NCBI GenBank assembly: GCA_027186245.1
Contig: CP114482.1
Coordinates: 29,841,209 to 29,905,208 of the forward strand
DNA: 64,000 nt
Direction of reading: 5' to 3'
From: Coriaria nepalensis
Taxonomy: Eukaryota; Streptophyta; Magnoliopsida; Cucurbitales; Coriariaceae
Under the pieces are notes generated by a model. That model had not been told where the DNA came from. It ran no database searches and was given only the letters and a program-made list of their open reading frames with translations. Made by a program: the position numbers and the translations under genes. Shown here piece after piece: positions 25,863-39,003 of this stretch (position 1 is its first letter; each line of letters opens with the position of its first letter).

Positions 25863-28801
25863 GAATTGGTTCGAAGTGCCTTCAAACAATTTAATGATTG
25901 AAAAGACTGAGTGATATGCTTTTTAATGCTAAAATAATGCATTGTTGTCTTCAATAGATTAATTACAAGTTATGTAAGAAAATAATGTTTGAAGGGCGAA
26001 AATAGAATTCGTTCGAACTAATTTAGAATGATTTAATGACTAGAAGAGAGTCAGTGACATGACTTTAAGGCTAAACAAATGCATTGTTGCCTTCAATAGA
26101 TCAACTGCAAGTTAGGCACGAAAGTCATGTTTAAATGCCGAATTTCATACGAAGTGATTTAGAATAATTTACTGACTAAAAGAGACGCAAAAATATGACT
26201 TTAAGGCTAAAAAAATGCATAGTTGCCATCAATAGATCAATTGCAAATTATGCATGAAAGTCGCGTTTTAAATGCAAAAAGAGAATTGGATCGAAGTGCC
26301 TTCAAACAATTTAATGATTGAAAAGACTGAGTGATATGCTTTTTATTGCTAAAATAATGCATTGTTGTCTTCAATAGATTAATTACAAGTTATGTAAGAC
26401 AATAATATTTGAAGGGCGAAAATAGAATTCGTTCGAAATAATTTAGAATGATTTAATGACTATAAGAGACTCAGTGACATGACTTTAAGGCTAAACAAAT
26501 GCATTGTTGCCTTCAATAGATCAAGTGCAAGTTATGCAAGAAAGTCATGTTTAATTGCCGAATTTCATACGAAGTGATTTAGAATGATTTACTGACGAAA
26601 AGAGACCCAAAAATATGACTTTAAGGCTAAAAAAATGCATAGTTGCCATCAATAGATCAATTGCTAATTATGCATGAAAGTCGCGTTCTAAATGCAAAAA
26701 GAGAATCGGATCGAAGTGCCTTCAAACAATTTAATGGTTGAAAAGACTGAGTGATATGCTTTTTAATGCTAAAATAATGCATTGTTGTCTTCAATAGATT
26801 CATTACAAGTTATGTAAGAAAATAATATTTGAAGGGAAAAAATAGAATTCGTTCGAACTAATTTAGAATGATTTAATGACTAGAAGAGACTCAGTGACAT
26901 GAATTTAAGGCTAAACAAATGCATTGTTGCCTATAATAGATCAACTGCTAGTTATGCGCGAAAGTCATGTTTAATTGCCGAATTTCATACGAAGTGATTT
27001 AGAATGATTTACTGACTAAAAGAGACGCAAAAATATGACTTTAAGGCTAAAAAAATGCATAGTTGCCATCAATAGATCAATTGCAAATTATGCATGAAAG
27101 TCGCGTTTTAAATGCAAAAAGAGAATTGGTTAGAAGTGCCTTCAAACAATTTAATGATTGAAAAGACTGAGTGATATGCTTTTTATTGCTAAAATAATGC
27201 ATTGTTGTCTTCAATAGATTAATTACAAGTTAAGTAAGAAAATAATATTTGAAGGGCGAAAATATAATTCGTTCGAACTAATTTAGAATGATTTAATGAC
27301 TAGAACAGAGTCAGTGACATGACTTTAAGGCTAAACAAATGCATTGTTGCCTTCAATAGATCAACTGCAATTTATGCACGAAAGTCATGTTTAAATGCCG
27401 AATTTCTTACGAAGTGATTTAGAATGATTTACTGACTAAAAGAGATGCAAAAATATGACTTTAAGGCTAAAAAAATGCACAGTTGCCATCAATAGATCAA
27501 TTGCAAGTTATGCACGAAAGTCGCGTTTTAAATGCAAAAAGAGAATTGGTTCGAAGTGCCTGCAAACGATTTAATGATTGAAAAGACTGAGTGATATGCT
27601 TTTTATTGCTAAAATAATGCATTGTTGTCTTCAATAGATTAATTACAAGTTATGTAAGAAAATAATATTTGAAGGGCGAAAATAGAATTCGTTCGAACTA
27701 ATTTAGAATGATTTAATGACTAGAAGAGACTCAGTGACATGAATTTAAGGCTAAACAAATGCATTGTTGCCTATAATAGATCAACTGCTAGTTATGCACG
27801 AAAATCAGGTTTAAATGCCGAATTTCATACGAAGTGATTTATAATGATTTACTGAATAAAAGAGACGCAAAAATATGACTTTAAGGCTAAAAAAATGCAT
27901 AGTTGCCATCAATAGATCAATTGCAAATTATGCATGAAAGTCGCGTTTTAAATGCAAAAAGAGAATTGGTTAGAAGTGCCTTCAAACAATTTAATGATTG
28001 AAAAGACTGAGTGATATGCTTTTTATTGCTAAAATAATGCATTGTTGTCTTCAATAGATTAATTACAAGTTAAGTAAGAAAATAATATTTGAAGGGCGAA
28101 AATAGAATTCGTTCGAACTAATTTAGAATGATTTAATGACTAGAACAGAGTCAGTGACATGACTTTAAGGCTAAACAAATGCATTGTTGCCTTCAATAGA
28201 TCAACTGCAATTTATGCACGAAAGTCATGTTTAAATGCCGAATTTCTTACGAAGTGATTTAGAATGATTTACTGACTAAAAGAGATGCAAAAATATGACT
28301 TTAAGGCTAAAAAAATGCACAGTTGCCATCAATAGATCAATTGCAAATTATGCATGAAAGTCGCGTTCTAAATGCAAAAAGAGAATTGGATCGAAGTGCC
28401 TTCAAACAATTTAATGATTGAAAAGACTGAGTGATATGCTTTTTAATGCTAAAATAATGCATTGTTGTCTTCAATAGATTAATAACGAGTTATGTAAGAA
28501 AATAATGTTTGAAGGGCGAAAATAGAATTCGTTCGAAATAATTTAGAATGATTTAATGACTATAAGAGACTCAGTGACATGACTTTAAGGCTAAACAAAT
28601 GCATTGTTGCCTTCAATAGATCAAGTGCAAGTTATGCAAGAAAGTCATGTTTAATTGCCGAATTTCATACGAAGTGATTTAGAATGATTTACTGACTAAA
28701 AGAGACGCAAAAATATGACTTGAACGCTAAAAAATGCATAGTTGCCATCAATAGATCAATTGCAAATTATGCACGAAAGTCGCGTTTTAAATGCAAAAAG
28801 C
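25863..28801 (+). repeat. Units 62-68 with a two-unit duplication
   Basis: Units start at 25863, 26283, 26703, 27123, 27543, 27963 and 28383. About 26,850-27,505 matches 27,690-28,345 at an offset of 840 bp. Shared private variants are CTAGAACAGAGTCAG (27,301 and 28,141), CTGCAATTTATGCACG and GAATTGGTTAGAAGTGCC. Unit 64 has an odd A start, GAATCGG. Confidence 0.85.
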
Positions 28802-29357
28802 GAATTGGTTCGAAGTGCCCTCCAACAAATTAATGATTGAAAAGACTGAGTGATATGCTTTTTATTGCTAAAATAATGCATTGTTGTCTTCAATAGATTA
28901 ATTACGAGTTATGTAAGAAAATAATATTTGAAGGTCGAAAATAGAATTCGTTCGAATTAATTTAGAATGATTTCATGACTAGAAGAGACTCAGTGACATG
29001 ACTTTAAGGCTAAACAAATGCACTGTTTCCTTCAATAGATCAACTGCAAGTTATGCACGAAAGTCATGTTTAAATGCCGAATTTCTTACGAAGTGATTTA
29101 GAATAATTTACTGAATAAAAGAGACCCAAAAATATGACTTTAAGGCTAAACAAATGCATTGTTGCCTTCAATAGATTAACTGCAAGTTATGCACGAAAGT
29201 CATGTTTAAATGCCGAATTTCATACGAAGTGATTTAGAATGATTTACTGACTAAACGAGATGCAAAAATATGACTTTAAGGCTAAAAAAATGCATAGTTG
29301 CCATCAATAGATCAATTGCAAGTTATGCACGAAAGTCACGTTTTATATGCAAAAAGA
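28802..29357 (+). repeat. Tetrameric unit A-B-(C/B)-C, 556 bp, copy 3
   Basis: A starts at 28802, B at 28944, the chimeric C/B at 29079-29214 and C at 29215. It shares GAAGGTCG, GCACTGTTTCC and GGACCG (next A) with the copies at 23,913 and 24,888. It has private changes such as GTGCCCTCCAACAAATT, and AGATTAACTGC inside the chimera. Confidence 0.92.
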
Positions 29358-30196
29358 GAATTGGACCGAAGTGCCTTCAAACAATTTAATGATTGAAAAG
29401 ACTGAGTGATATGCTTCTTAATGCTAAAATAATGCATTGTTGTCTTCAATAGATTAATTACAAGTTATGTAAGAAAATAATATTTGAAGGGCCAAAATAG
29501 AATTCGTTCGAACTAATTTAAAATGATTTAATGACTATCAGAGACTCAGTGACATGACTTTAAGGCTAAACAAATGCATTGTTGCCTTCAATAGATCAAG
29601 TGCAAGTTATGCAAGAAAGTCATGTTTAATTGCCGAATTTCATACGAAGTGATTTAGAATGATTTACTGACTAAAAGAGACGCAAAAATATGACTTGAAC
29701 GCTAAAAAATGCATAGTTGCCATCAATAGATCAATTGCAAATTATGCACGAAAGTCGCGTTTTAAATGCAAAAAGAGAATTGGTTCGAAGTGCCTTCAAA
29801 CAATTTAATGATTGAAAAGACTGAGTGATATGCTTTTTAATGCTAAAATAATGCATTGTTGTCTTCAATAGATTAATTACAAGTTATGTAAGAAAATAAT
29901 GTTTGAAGGGCGAAAATAGAATTCGTTCGAACTAATTTAGAATGATTTAATGACTAGAAGAGAGTCAGTGACATGACTTTAAGGCTAAACAAATGCATTG
30001 TTGCCTTCAATAGATCAACTGCAAGTTAGGCACGAAAGTCATGTTTAAATGCCGAATTTCATACGAAGTGATTTAGAATAATTTACTGACTAAAAGAGAC
30101 GCAAAAATATGACTTTAAGGCTAAAAAAATGCATAATTTCCATCAATAGATCAATTGCAAATTATGCATGAAAGTCGCGTTTTAAATGCAAAAAGA
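28802..30196 (+). repeat. Dispersed copy of the 24,888-26,282 block
   Basis: The tetramer at 28802 and the next two trimers (29358, 29777) match 24888, 25444 and 25863 at a constant offset of 3,914 bp. The match includes the rare variant CAAGTTAGGCACG in B (26,113 and 30,027). The block therefore moved as about 1.4 kb. The intervening 2.9 kb is ordinary trimers. Confidence 0.85.
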
Positions 30197-33100
30197 GAAT
30201 TGGATCGAAGTGCCTTCAAACAATTTAATGATTGAAAAGACTGTGTGATATGCTTTTTAATGCTAAAATAATGCATTGTTGTCTTCAGTAGATTAATTAC
30301 AAGTTATGTAAGAAAATAATATTTGAAGGGCGAAAATAGAATTCGTTCGAACTAATTTAGAATGATTTACTGACTAGAAGAGACTCAGTGACATGACTTT
30401 AAGGCTAAACAAATGCATTGTTGCCTTCAATAGATGAACTGCAAGTTATGCACGAAAGTCATGTTCAAATGCCGAATTTCATACGAAGTGATTTAGAATG
30501 ATTTACTGACTAAAAGAGACGCAAAAATATGACTTGAACGCTAAAAAATGCATAGTTGCCATCAATAGATCAATTGCAAATTATGCACGAAAGTCGCGTT
30601 TTAAATGCAAAAAGAGAATTGGTTCGAAGTGCCTTCCAACAATTTAATGATTGAAAAGACTGAGTGATATGCTTTTTATTGCTAAAATAATGCATTGTTG
30701 TCTTCAATAGATTAATTACAATTTATGTAAGAAAATAATATTTGAAGGGCGAAAATAGAATTCGTTCGAACTAATTTAGAATGATTTAATGACTAGAAGA
30801 GACTCAGTGACATGAATTTAAGGCTAAACAAATGCATTGTTGCCTATAATAGATCAACTGCTAGTTATGCACAAAAGTCAGGTTTAAATGCCGAATTTCA
30901 TACGAAGTGATTTATAATGATTTACCGAATAAAAGAGACGCAAAAATATGACTTTAAGGCTAAAAAAATGCATAGTTGCCATCAATAGATCAATTGCAAA
31001 TTATGCATGAAAGTCGCGTTTTAAATGCAAAAAGAGAATTGGTCAGAAGTTCCTTCAAACAATTTCATGATTGAAAAGACTGAGTGATATGCGTTTTATT
31101 GCTAAAATAATGCATTGTTGTCTTCAATAGATTAATTACAAGTTATGTAAGAAAATAATGTTTGAAGGGCGAAAATAGAATTCGTTCGAAATAATTTAGA
31201 ATGATTTAATGACTATAAGAGACTCAGTCACATGACTTTAAGGCTAAACAAATGCATTGTTGCCTTCAATAGATCAAGTGCAAGTTATGAACGAAAGTCA
31301 TGTTTAATTGCCGAATTTCATACGAAGTGATTTAGAATGATTTACTAACTAAAAGAGACGCAAAAATATGACTTGAACGCTAAAAAATGCATAGTTGCCA
31401 TCAATAGATCAATTGCAAGTTATGCACGAAAGTCGCGTTTTAAATGCAAAAAGAGAATTGGTTTGAAGTGCCTTCAAACGATTTAATGATTGAAAAGACT
31501 GAGTGATATGCTTTTTATTGCTAAAATAATGCAATGTTGTGTTCAATAGATTAATTACAAGTTATGTAAGAAAATAATGTTTGAAGGGCGAAAATAGAAT
31601 TCGTTCGAAATAATTTAGAATGATTTAATGACTATTAGAGACTCAGTGACATGACTTTAAGGCTAAACAAATGCATTGTTGCCTTCAATAGATCAAGTGC
31701 AAGTTATAGAAAGAAGTCATGTTTAATTGCCGAATTTCATACGAAGTGATTTAGAATGATTTACTGACTAAAAGAGACGCAAAAATATGACTTGAACGCC
31801 AAAAAATGCATAGTTGCCATCAATAGATCAATTGCAAGTTATGCACGAATGTCGTGTTTTAAACGCAAAAAGAGAATTGGTTCGAAGTGCCTTCAAACAA
31901 TTTAATGATTGAAAAGACTGAGTGATATGCTTTTTAATGCTAAAATAATGCATTGTTGTCTTCAATAGATTAATTACAAGTTATGTAAGAAAATAATGTT
32001 TGAAGGGCGAAAATAGAATTCGTTCGAACTAATTTAGAATGATTTAATGACTAGAAGAGAGTCAGTGACATGACTTTAAGGCTAAACAAATGCATTGTTG
32101 CCTTCAATAGATCAACTGCAAGTTAGGCACGAAAGTCATGTTTAAATGCCGAATTTCATACGAAGTGATTTAGAATAATTTACTGACTAAAAGAGACGCA
32201 AAAATATGACTTTAAGGCTAAAAAAATGCATAATTGCCATCAATAGATCAATTGCAAATTATGCATGAAAGTCGCGTTTTAAATGCAAAAAGAGAATTGG
32301 ATCGAAGTGCCTTCAAACAATTTAATGATTGAAAAGACTGTGTGATATGCTTTTTAATGCTAAAATAATGCATTGTTGTCTTCAGTAGATTAATTACAAG
32401 TTATGTAAGAAAATAATATTTGAAGGGCGAAAATAGAATTCGTTCGAACTAATTTAGAATGATTTACTGACTAGAAGAGACTCAGTGACATGACTTTAAG
32501 GCTAAACAAATGCATTGTTGCCTTCAATAGATGAACTGCAAGTTATGCACGAAAGTCATGTTCAAATGCCGAATTTCATACGAAGTGATTTAGAATGATT
32601 TACTGACTAAAAGAGACGCAAAAATATGACTTGAACGCTAAAAAATGCATAGTTGCCATCAATAGATCAATTGCAAATTATGCACGAAAGTCGCGTTTTA
32701 AATGCAAAAAGAGAATTGGTTCGAAGTGCCTTCCAACAATTTAATGATTGAAAAGACTGAGTGATATGCTTTTTATTGCTAAAATAATGCATTGTTGTCT
32801 TCAATAGATTAATTACAATTTATGTAAGAAAATAATATTTGAAGGGCGAAAATAGAATTCGTTCGAACTAATTTAGAATGATTTAATGACTAGAAGAGAC
32901 TCAGTGACATGAATTTAAGGCTAAACAAATGCATTGTTGCCTATAATAGATCAACTGCTAGTTATGCACAAAAGTCAGGTTTAAATGCCGAATTTCATAC
33001 GAAGTGATTTATAATGATTTACTGAATAAAAGAGACGCAAAAATATGACTTTAAGGCTAAAAAAATGCATAGTTGCCATCAATAGATCAATTGCAAATTA

Positions 33101-33970
33101 TGCATGAAAGTCGCGTTTTAAATGCAAAAAGAGAATTGGTCAGAAGTTCCTTCAAACAATTTAATGATTGAAAAGACTGAGTGATATGCTTTTTATTGCT
33201 AAAATAATGCATTGTTGTCTTCAATAGATTAATTACAAGTTATGTAAGAAAATAATGTTTGAAGGGCGAAAATAGAATTCGTTCGAAATAATTTAGAATG
33301 ATTTAATGACTATAAGAGACTCAGTCACATGACTTTAAGGCTAAACAAATGCATTGTTGCCTTCAATAGATCAAGTGCAAGTTATGAACGAAAGTCATGT
33401 TTAATTGCCGAATTTCATACGAAGTGATTTAGAATGATTTACTAACTAAAAGAGACGCAAAAATATGACTTGAACGCTAAAAAATGCATAGTTGCCATCA
33501 ATAGATCAATTGCAAGTTATGCACGAAAGTCGCGTTTTAAATGCAAAAAGAGAATTGGTTTGAAGTGCCTTCAAACGATTTAATGATTGAAAAGACTGAG
33601 TGATATGCTTTTTATTGCTAAAATAATGCAATGTTGTGTTCAATAGATTAATTACAAGTTATGTAAGAAAATAATGTTTGAAGGGCGAAAATAGAATTCG
33701 TTCGAAATAATTTAGAATGATTTAATGACTATTAGAGACTCAGTGACATGACTTTAAGGCTAAACAAATGCATTGTTGCCTTCAATAGATCAAGTGCAAG
33801 TTATAGAAAGAAGTCATGTTTAATTGCCGAATTTCATACGAAGTGATTTAGAATGATTTACTGACTAAAAGAGACGCAAAAATATGACTTGAACGCCAAA
33901 AAATGCATAGTTGCCATCAATAGATCAATTGCAAGTTATGCACGAATGTCGTGTTTTAAACGCAAAAAGA
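29777..33970 (+). repeat. Five-unit tandem duplication (2,097 bp x 2)
   Basis: Units 71-75 (29777, 30197, 30616, 31036, 31455) match units 76-80 (31874, 32294, 32713, 33133, 33552) at exactly 2,097 bp. Shared rare variants are GTTAGGCACG, GTTCAAATGCCG, CACAAAAGTCAGG, CAGTCACATG, GTTATAGAAAGAAGTC (about 31,703 and 33,800), AACGCCAAAAAATGC and TTTTAAACGC. Only scattered differences are seen, for example TTTCATGATTG at about 31,064 against TTTAATGATTG. Edges coincide closely with A starts. Confidence 0.92.
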
Positions 33971-36900
33971 GAATTGGTTCGAAGTGCCTTCAAACAATTT
34001 AATGATTGAAAAGTCTGAGTGATATGCTTTTTATTGCTAAAATAATGCATTGTTGTCTTCAATAGATTAATTGCAAGTTATGTAAGAAAATAATATTTGA
34101 AGGGCGAAAATAGAATTCGTTCGAACTAATTTAGAATGATTTAACGACTAGAAGAGACTCAGTGACATGAATTTAAGGCTAAACAAATGCATTGTTGCCT
34201 ATAATAGATCAACTGCTAGTTATGCACGAAAGTCATGTTTAATTGCCGAATTTCATACGAAGTGATTTAGAATTATTTACTGAATAAAAAAGACGCAAAA
34301 ATATGACTTTAAGGCTAAAAAAATGCATAGTTTCCATCAATAGATCAATTGCAAATTACGCATGAAAGTCGCGTTTTAAATGCAAAAAGAGTATTGGTTA
34401 GAAGTTCCTTCAAACAATTTAATGATTGAAAAGACTGAGTGATATGCTTTTTATTGCTAAAATAATGCAATGTTGTCTTCAATAGATTAATTACAAGTTA
34501 TGTAAAAAAATAATGTTTGAAGGGCGAAAATAGAATTCGTTCGAAATAATTTAGAATGATTTAATGACTAGAAGAGACTCAGTGACATAACTTTAAGGCT
34601 AAACAAATGCATTGTTGCCTTCAATAGATCAACTGCAAGTTATGCACGAAAGTCATGTTTAATTGCCGAATTTCATACGAAGTGATTTAGAATGATTTAC
34701 TGACTAAAAGAGACGCAAAAATATGACTTGAACGCTAAAAAATGCATAGTTGCCATCAATAGATCAATTGCAAGTTATGCACGAAAGTCGCGTTCTAAAT
34801 GCAAAAAGAGAATTGGATCGAAGTGCCTTCAAACAATTTAATGATTGAAAAGACTGAGTGATATGCTTTTTAATGCTAAAATAATGCATTGTTGTCTTCA
34901 ATAGATTAATTACAAGTTATGTAAGAAAATAATGTCTGAAGGGCGAAAATAGAATTCGTTCGAAATAATTTAGAATGATTTAATGACTATAAGGGACCCA
35001 GTGACATGACTTTAAGGCTAAACAAATGCATTGTTGCCTTCAATAGATCAAGTGCAAGTTATGCACGAAAGTCATGTTTAATTGCCGAATTTCATACGAA
35101 GTGATTTAGAATGATTTACTGACTAAAAGACACGCAAAAATATGACTTGAACGCTAAAAAATGCATAGTTGCCATCAATAGATCAATTGCAAGTTATGCA
35201 CGAAAGTCGCGTTTTAAATGCAAAAAGAGAATTGGTTCGAAGTGCCTTCAAACGATTTAATGATTGAAAAGACTGAGTCATATGCTTTTTATTCTTAAAA
35301 TAATGCAATGTTGTCTTCAATAGATTAATTACAAGTTATGTAAGAAAATAATGTTTGAAGGGCGAAAATAGAATTCGTTCGAAATAATTTAGAATGATTT
35401 AATGACTATAAGAGACTCAGTGACATGACTTTAAGGCTAAACAAATGCATTGTTGCCTTCAATAGATCAAGTGAAAGTTATGCAAGAAAGTCATGTTTAA
35501 TTGCCGAATTTCAGACGAAGTGATTTAGAATGATTTACTGACTAAAAGAGACGCAAAAATATGACTTCAACGCTAAAAAATGCATAGTTGCCATCAATAG
35601 ATCAATTGGAAGTTATGCACGAAAGTCGCGTTTTAAATGCAAAAAGAGAATTGGTTCGAAGTGCCTTCAAACAATTTAATTATTGAAAAGACTGAGTGAT
35701 ATGCTTTTTATTGCTAAAATAATGCATTGTTGTCTTCAATAGATTAATTACAAGTTATGTAAGAAAATAATATTTGAAGGGCGAAAATAGAATTCGTTCG
35801 AACTAAATTAGAATGATTTAATGACTAGGAGAGAGTCAGTGACATGACTTTAAGGCTAAACAAATGCGTTGTTGCCTTCAATAGATCAACTGCAAGTTAT
35901 GCACGAAAGTCATGTTTAAATGCCGAATTTCTTACGAAGTGATTTAGAATAATTTACTGAATAAAAGAGACGCAAAAATATGACTTTAAGGCTAAAAAAA
36001 TGCATAGTTGCCATCAATAGATCAATTGCAAATTATGCAGGAAAGTCGCGTTCTAAATGCAAAAAGAGAATTTGATCGAAGTGCCTTCAAACAATTTAAT
36101 GATTGAAAAGACTGAGTGATATGCTTTTTAATGCTAAAATAATGCATTGTTGTCTTCAATAGATTAATTACAAGTTATGTAAGAAAATAATGTTTGAAGG
36201 GCGAAAATAGAATTCGTTCGAAATAATTTAGATTGATTTAATGACTATAAGAGACTCAGTGACATGACTTTAAGGCTAAACAAATGCATTGTTGCCTTCA
36301 ATAGATCAAGTGCAAGTTATGCAAGAAAGTCATGTTTAATTGCCGAATTTCACACGAAGTGATTTAGAATGATTTACTGAATAAAAGAGACGCAAAAATA
36401 TGACTTGAACGCTAAAAAATGCATAGTTGCCATCAATAGATCAATTGCAAGTTATGCACGAAAGTCGCGTTCTAAATGCAAAAAGAGAATTCGTTCGAAG
36501 TGCCTTCAAACAATTTAATGATTGAAAAGACTGAGTCATATGCTTTTTATTGCTAAAATAATGCATTGTTGTCTTCAATAGATTAATTACAAGTTATGTA
36601 AGAAAATAATATTTGAAGGGCGAAAATAGAATTCGTTCGAACTAATTTAGGATGATTTAATGACTAGAAGAGACTCAGTGACATGACTTTAAGGCTAAAC
36701 AAATGCATTGTTGCCTTCAATAGATCAACTGCAAGTTATGCACGAAAGTCATGTTTAATTGCCGAATTTCATACGAAGTGATTTAGAATGCTTTACTGAC
36801 TAAAAGAGACGCAAAAATATGACTTGAAGGCTAAAAAAATGCATAGTTGCCATCAATAGATCAATTGCAAATTATGCACGAAAGTCGCGTTTTAAATGCA

Positions 36901-39003
36901 AAAAGCGAATTGGTTCGAAGTGCCTTCAAACAATTTAATGATTGAAAAGACTGAGTGATATGCTTTTTGTTGCTAAAATAATGCATTGTTGTCTTCAATA
37001 GATTAATTACAAGTTATGTAAGAAAATAATATTTGAAGGGCGAAAATAGAATTCGTTCGAACTAATTTAGAATGATTTAATGACTAGAAGAGACTCAGTG
37101 ACATGACTTTTAGGCTAAACAAATGCATTGTTGCCTTCAATAGATCAAGTGCAAGTTATGCAAGAAAGTCATGTTTAATTGCCGAATTTCATACGAAGTG
37201 ATTTAGAATGATTTACTGACTAAAAGAGACGCAAAAATATGACTTGAACGCTAAAAAATGCATAGTTGCCATCAATAGATCAATTGCAAGTTATGCACGA
37301 AAGTCGCGTTCTAAATGCAAAAAGAGAATTGGATCGAAGTGCCTTCAAACAATTTAATGATTGAAAAGACTGAGTGATATGCTTTTTAATGCTAAAATAA
37401 TGCATTGTTGTCTTCAATAGATTAATTACAAGTTATGTAAGAAAATAATGTCTGAAGGGCGAAAATAGAATTCGTTCGAAATAATTTAGAATGATTTAAT
37501 GACTATAAGGGACCCAGTGACATGACTTTAAGGCTAAACAAAAGCATTGTTGCCTTCAATAGATCAAGTGCAAGTTATGCACGAAAGTCATGTTTAATTG
37601 CCGAATTTCATACGAAGTGATTTAGAATGATTTACTGACTAAAAGACACGCAAAAATATGACTTGAACGCAAAAAAATGCATAGTTGCCATCAATAGATC
37701 AATTGCAAGTTATGCACGAAAGTCGCGTTTTAAATGCAAAAAGAGAATTGGTTCGAAGTGCCTTCAAACGATTTAATGATTGAAAAGACTGAGTTATATG
37801 CTTTTTAATGCTAAAATAATGCATTGTTGTCTTCAATAGATTAATTACAAGTTATGTAAGAAAATAATATTTAAAGGGCGAAAATAGAATTCGTTCGAAT
37901 TAATTTAGAATGATTTCATGACTAGAAGAGACTCAGTGACATGACTTTAAGGCTAAACAAATGCATTGTTGCCTTCAATAGATCAACTGCAAGTTATGCA
38001 CGAAAGTCATGTTTAATTGCCGAATTTCATACGAAGTGATTTAGAATGCTTTACTGACTAAAAGAGACGCAAAAATATGACTTGAAGGCTAAAAAAATGC
38101 ATAGTTGCCATCAATAGATGAATTGCAAATTATGCACGAAAGTCGCGTTTTAAATGCAAAAAGCGAATTGGTTCGAAGTGCCTTCAAACAATTTAATGAT
38201 TGAATAGACTGAGTTATATGCTTTTTAATGCTAAAATAATGCATTGCTGTCTTCAATATATTAATTACAAGTTATGTAAGAAAATAATATTTGAAGGGCG
38301 AAAATAGAATTCGTTCGAATTAATTTAGAATGATTTCATGACTAGAAGAGACTCAGTGACATGACTTTAAGGCTAAACAAATGCATTGTAGCCTTCAATT
38401 GATCAACTGCAAGTTATGCACGAAAGTCATGTTTAAATGCCGAATTTCATACGAAGTGATTTAGAATGATTTACTGACTAAAAGATATGCAAAAATATGA
38501 CTTTAAGGCTAAGAAAATGAATAGTTGCCGTCAATAGATCAATTGCAAATTATGCATGAAAGTCGCGTTCTAAATGCAAAAAGAGAATTGGATCGAAGTG
38601 CCTTCAAACAATTTAATGATTGAAAAGACTGAGTGATATGCTTTTTAATGCTAAAATAATGCATTGTTGTCTTCAATAGATTAATTACAAGTTATGTAAG
38701 AAAATAATGTTTGAAGGGCGAAAATAGAATTCGTTCGAACTAATTTAGAATGATTTAATGACTAGAAGAGACTCAGTGACATGACTTTTAGGCTAAACAA
38801 ATGCATTGTTGCCTTCAATAGATCAAGTGCAAGTTATGCAAGAAAGTCATGTTTAATTGCCGAATTTCATACGAAGTGATTTAGAATGATTTACTGACTA
38901 AAAGAGACGCAAAAATATGACTTGAACGCTAAAAAATGCATAGTTGCCATCAATAGATCAATTGCAAGTTATGCACGAAAGTCGCGTTCTAAATGCAAAA
39001 AGA
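33971..39003 (+). repeat. Units 81-92, mostly ordinary trimers
   Basis: Units start at 33971, 34391, 34810, 35229, 35648, 36068, 36487, 36907, 37326, 37745, 38165 and 38585. Units 83 (34810) and 89 (37326) belong to a distinct class with ATGTCTGAAGGG at the end of A, GACTATAAGGGACCCAG in B and AAAAGACACGC in C. Unit 87 has an A start GAATTCG rather than GAATTGG, which creates an EcoRI site at 36,487. Unit 82 starts GTATTGG. No non-satellite sequence is seen. Confidence 0.86.
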
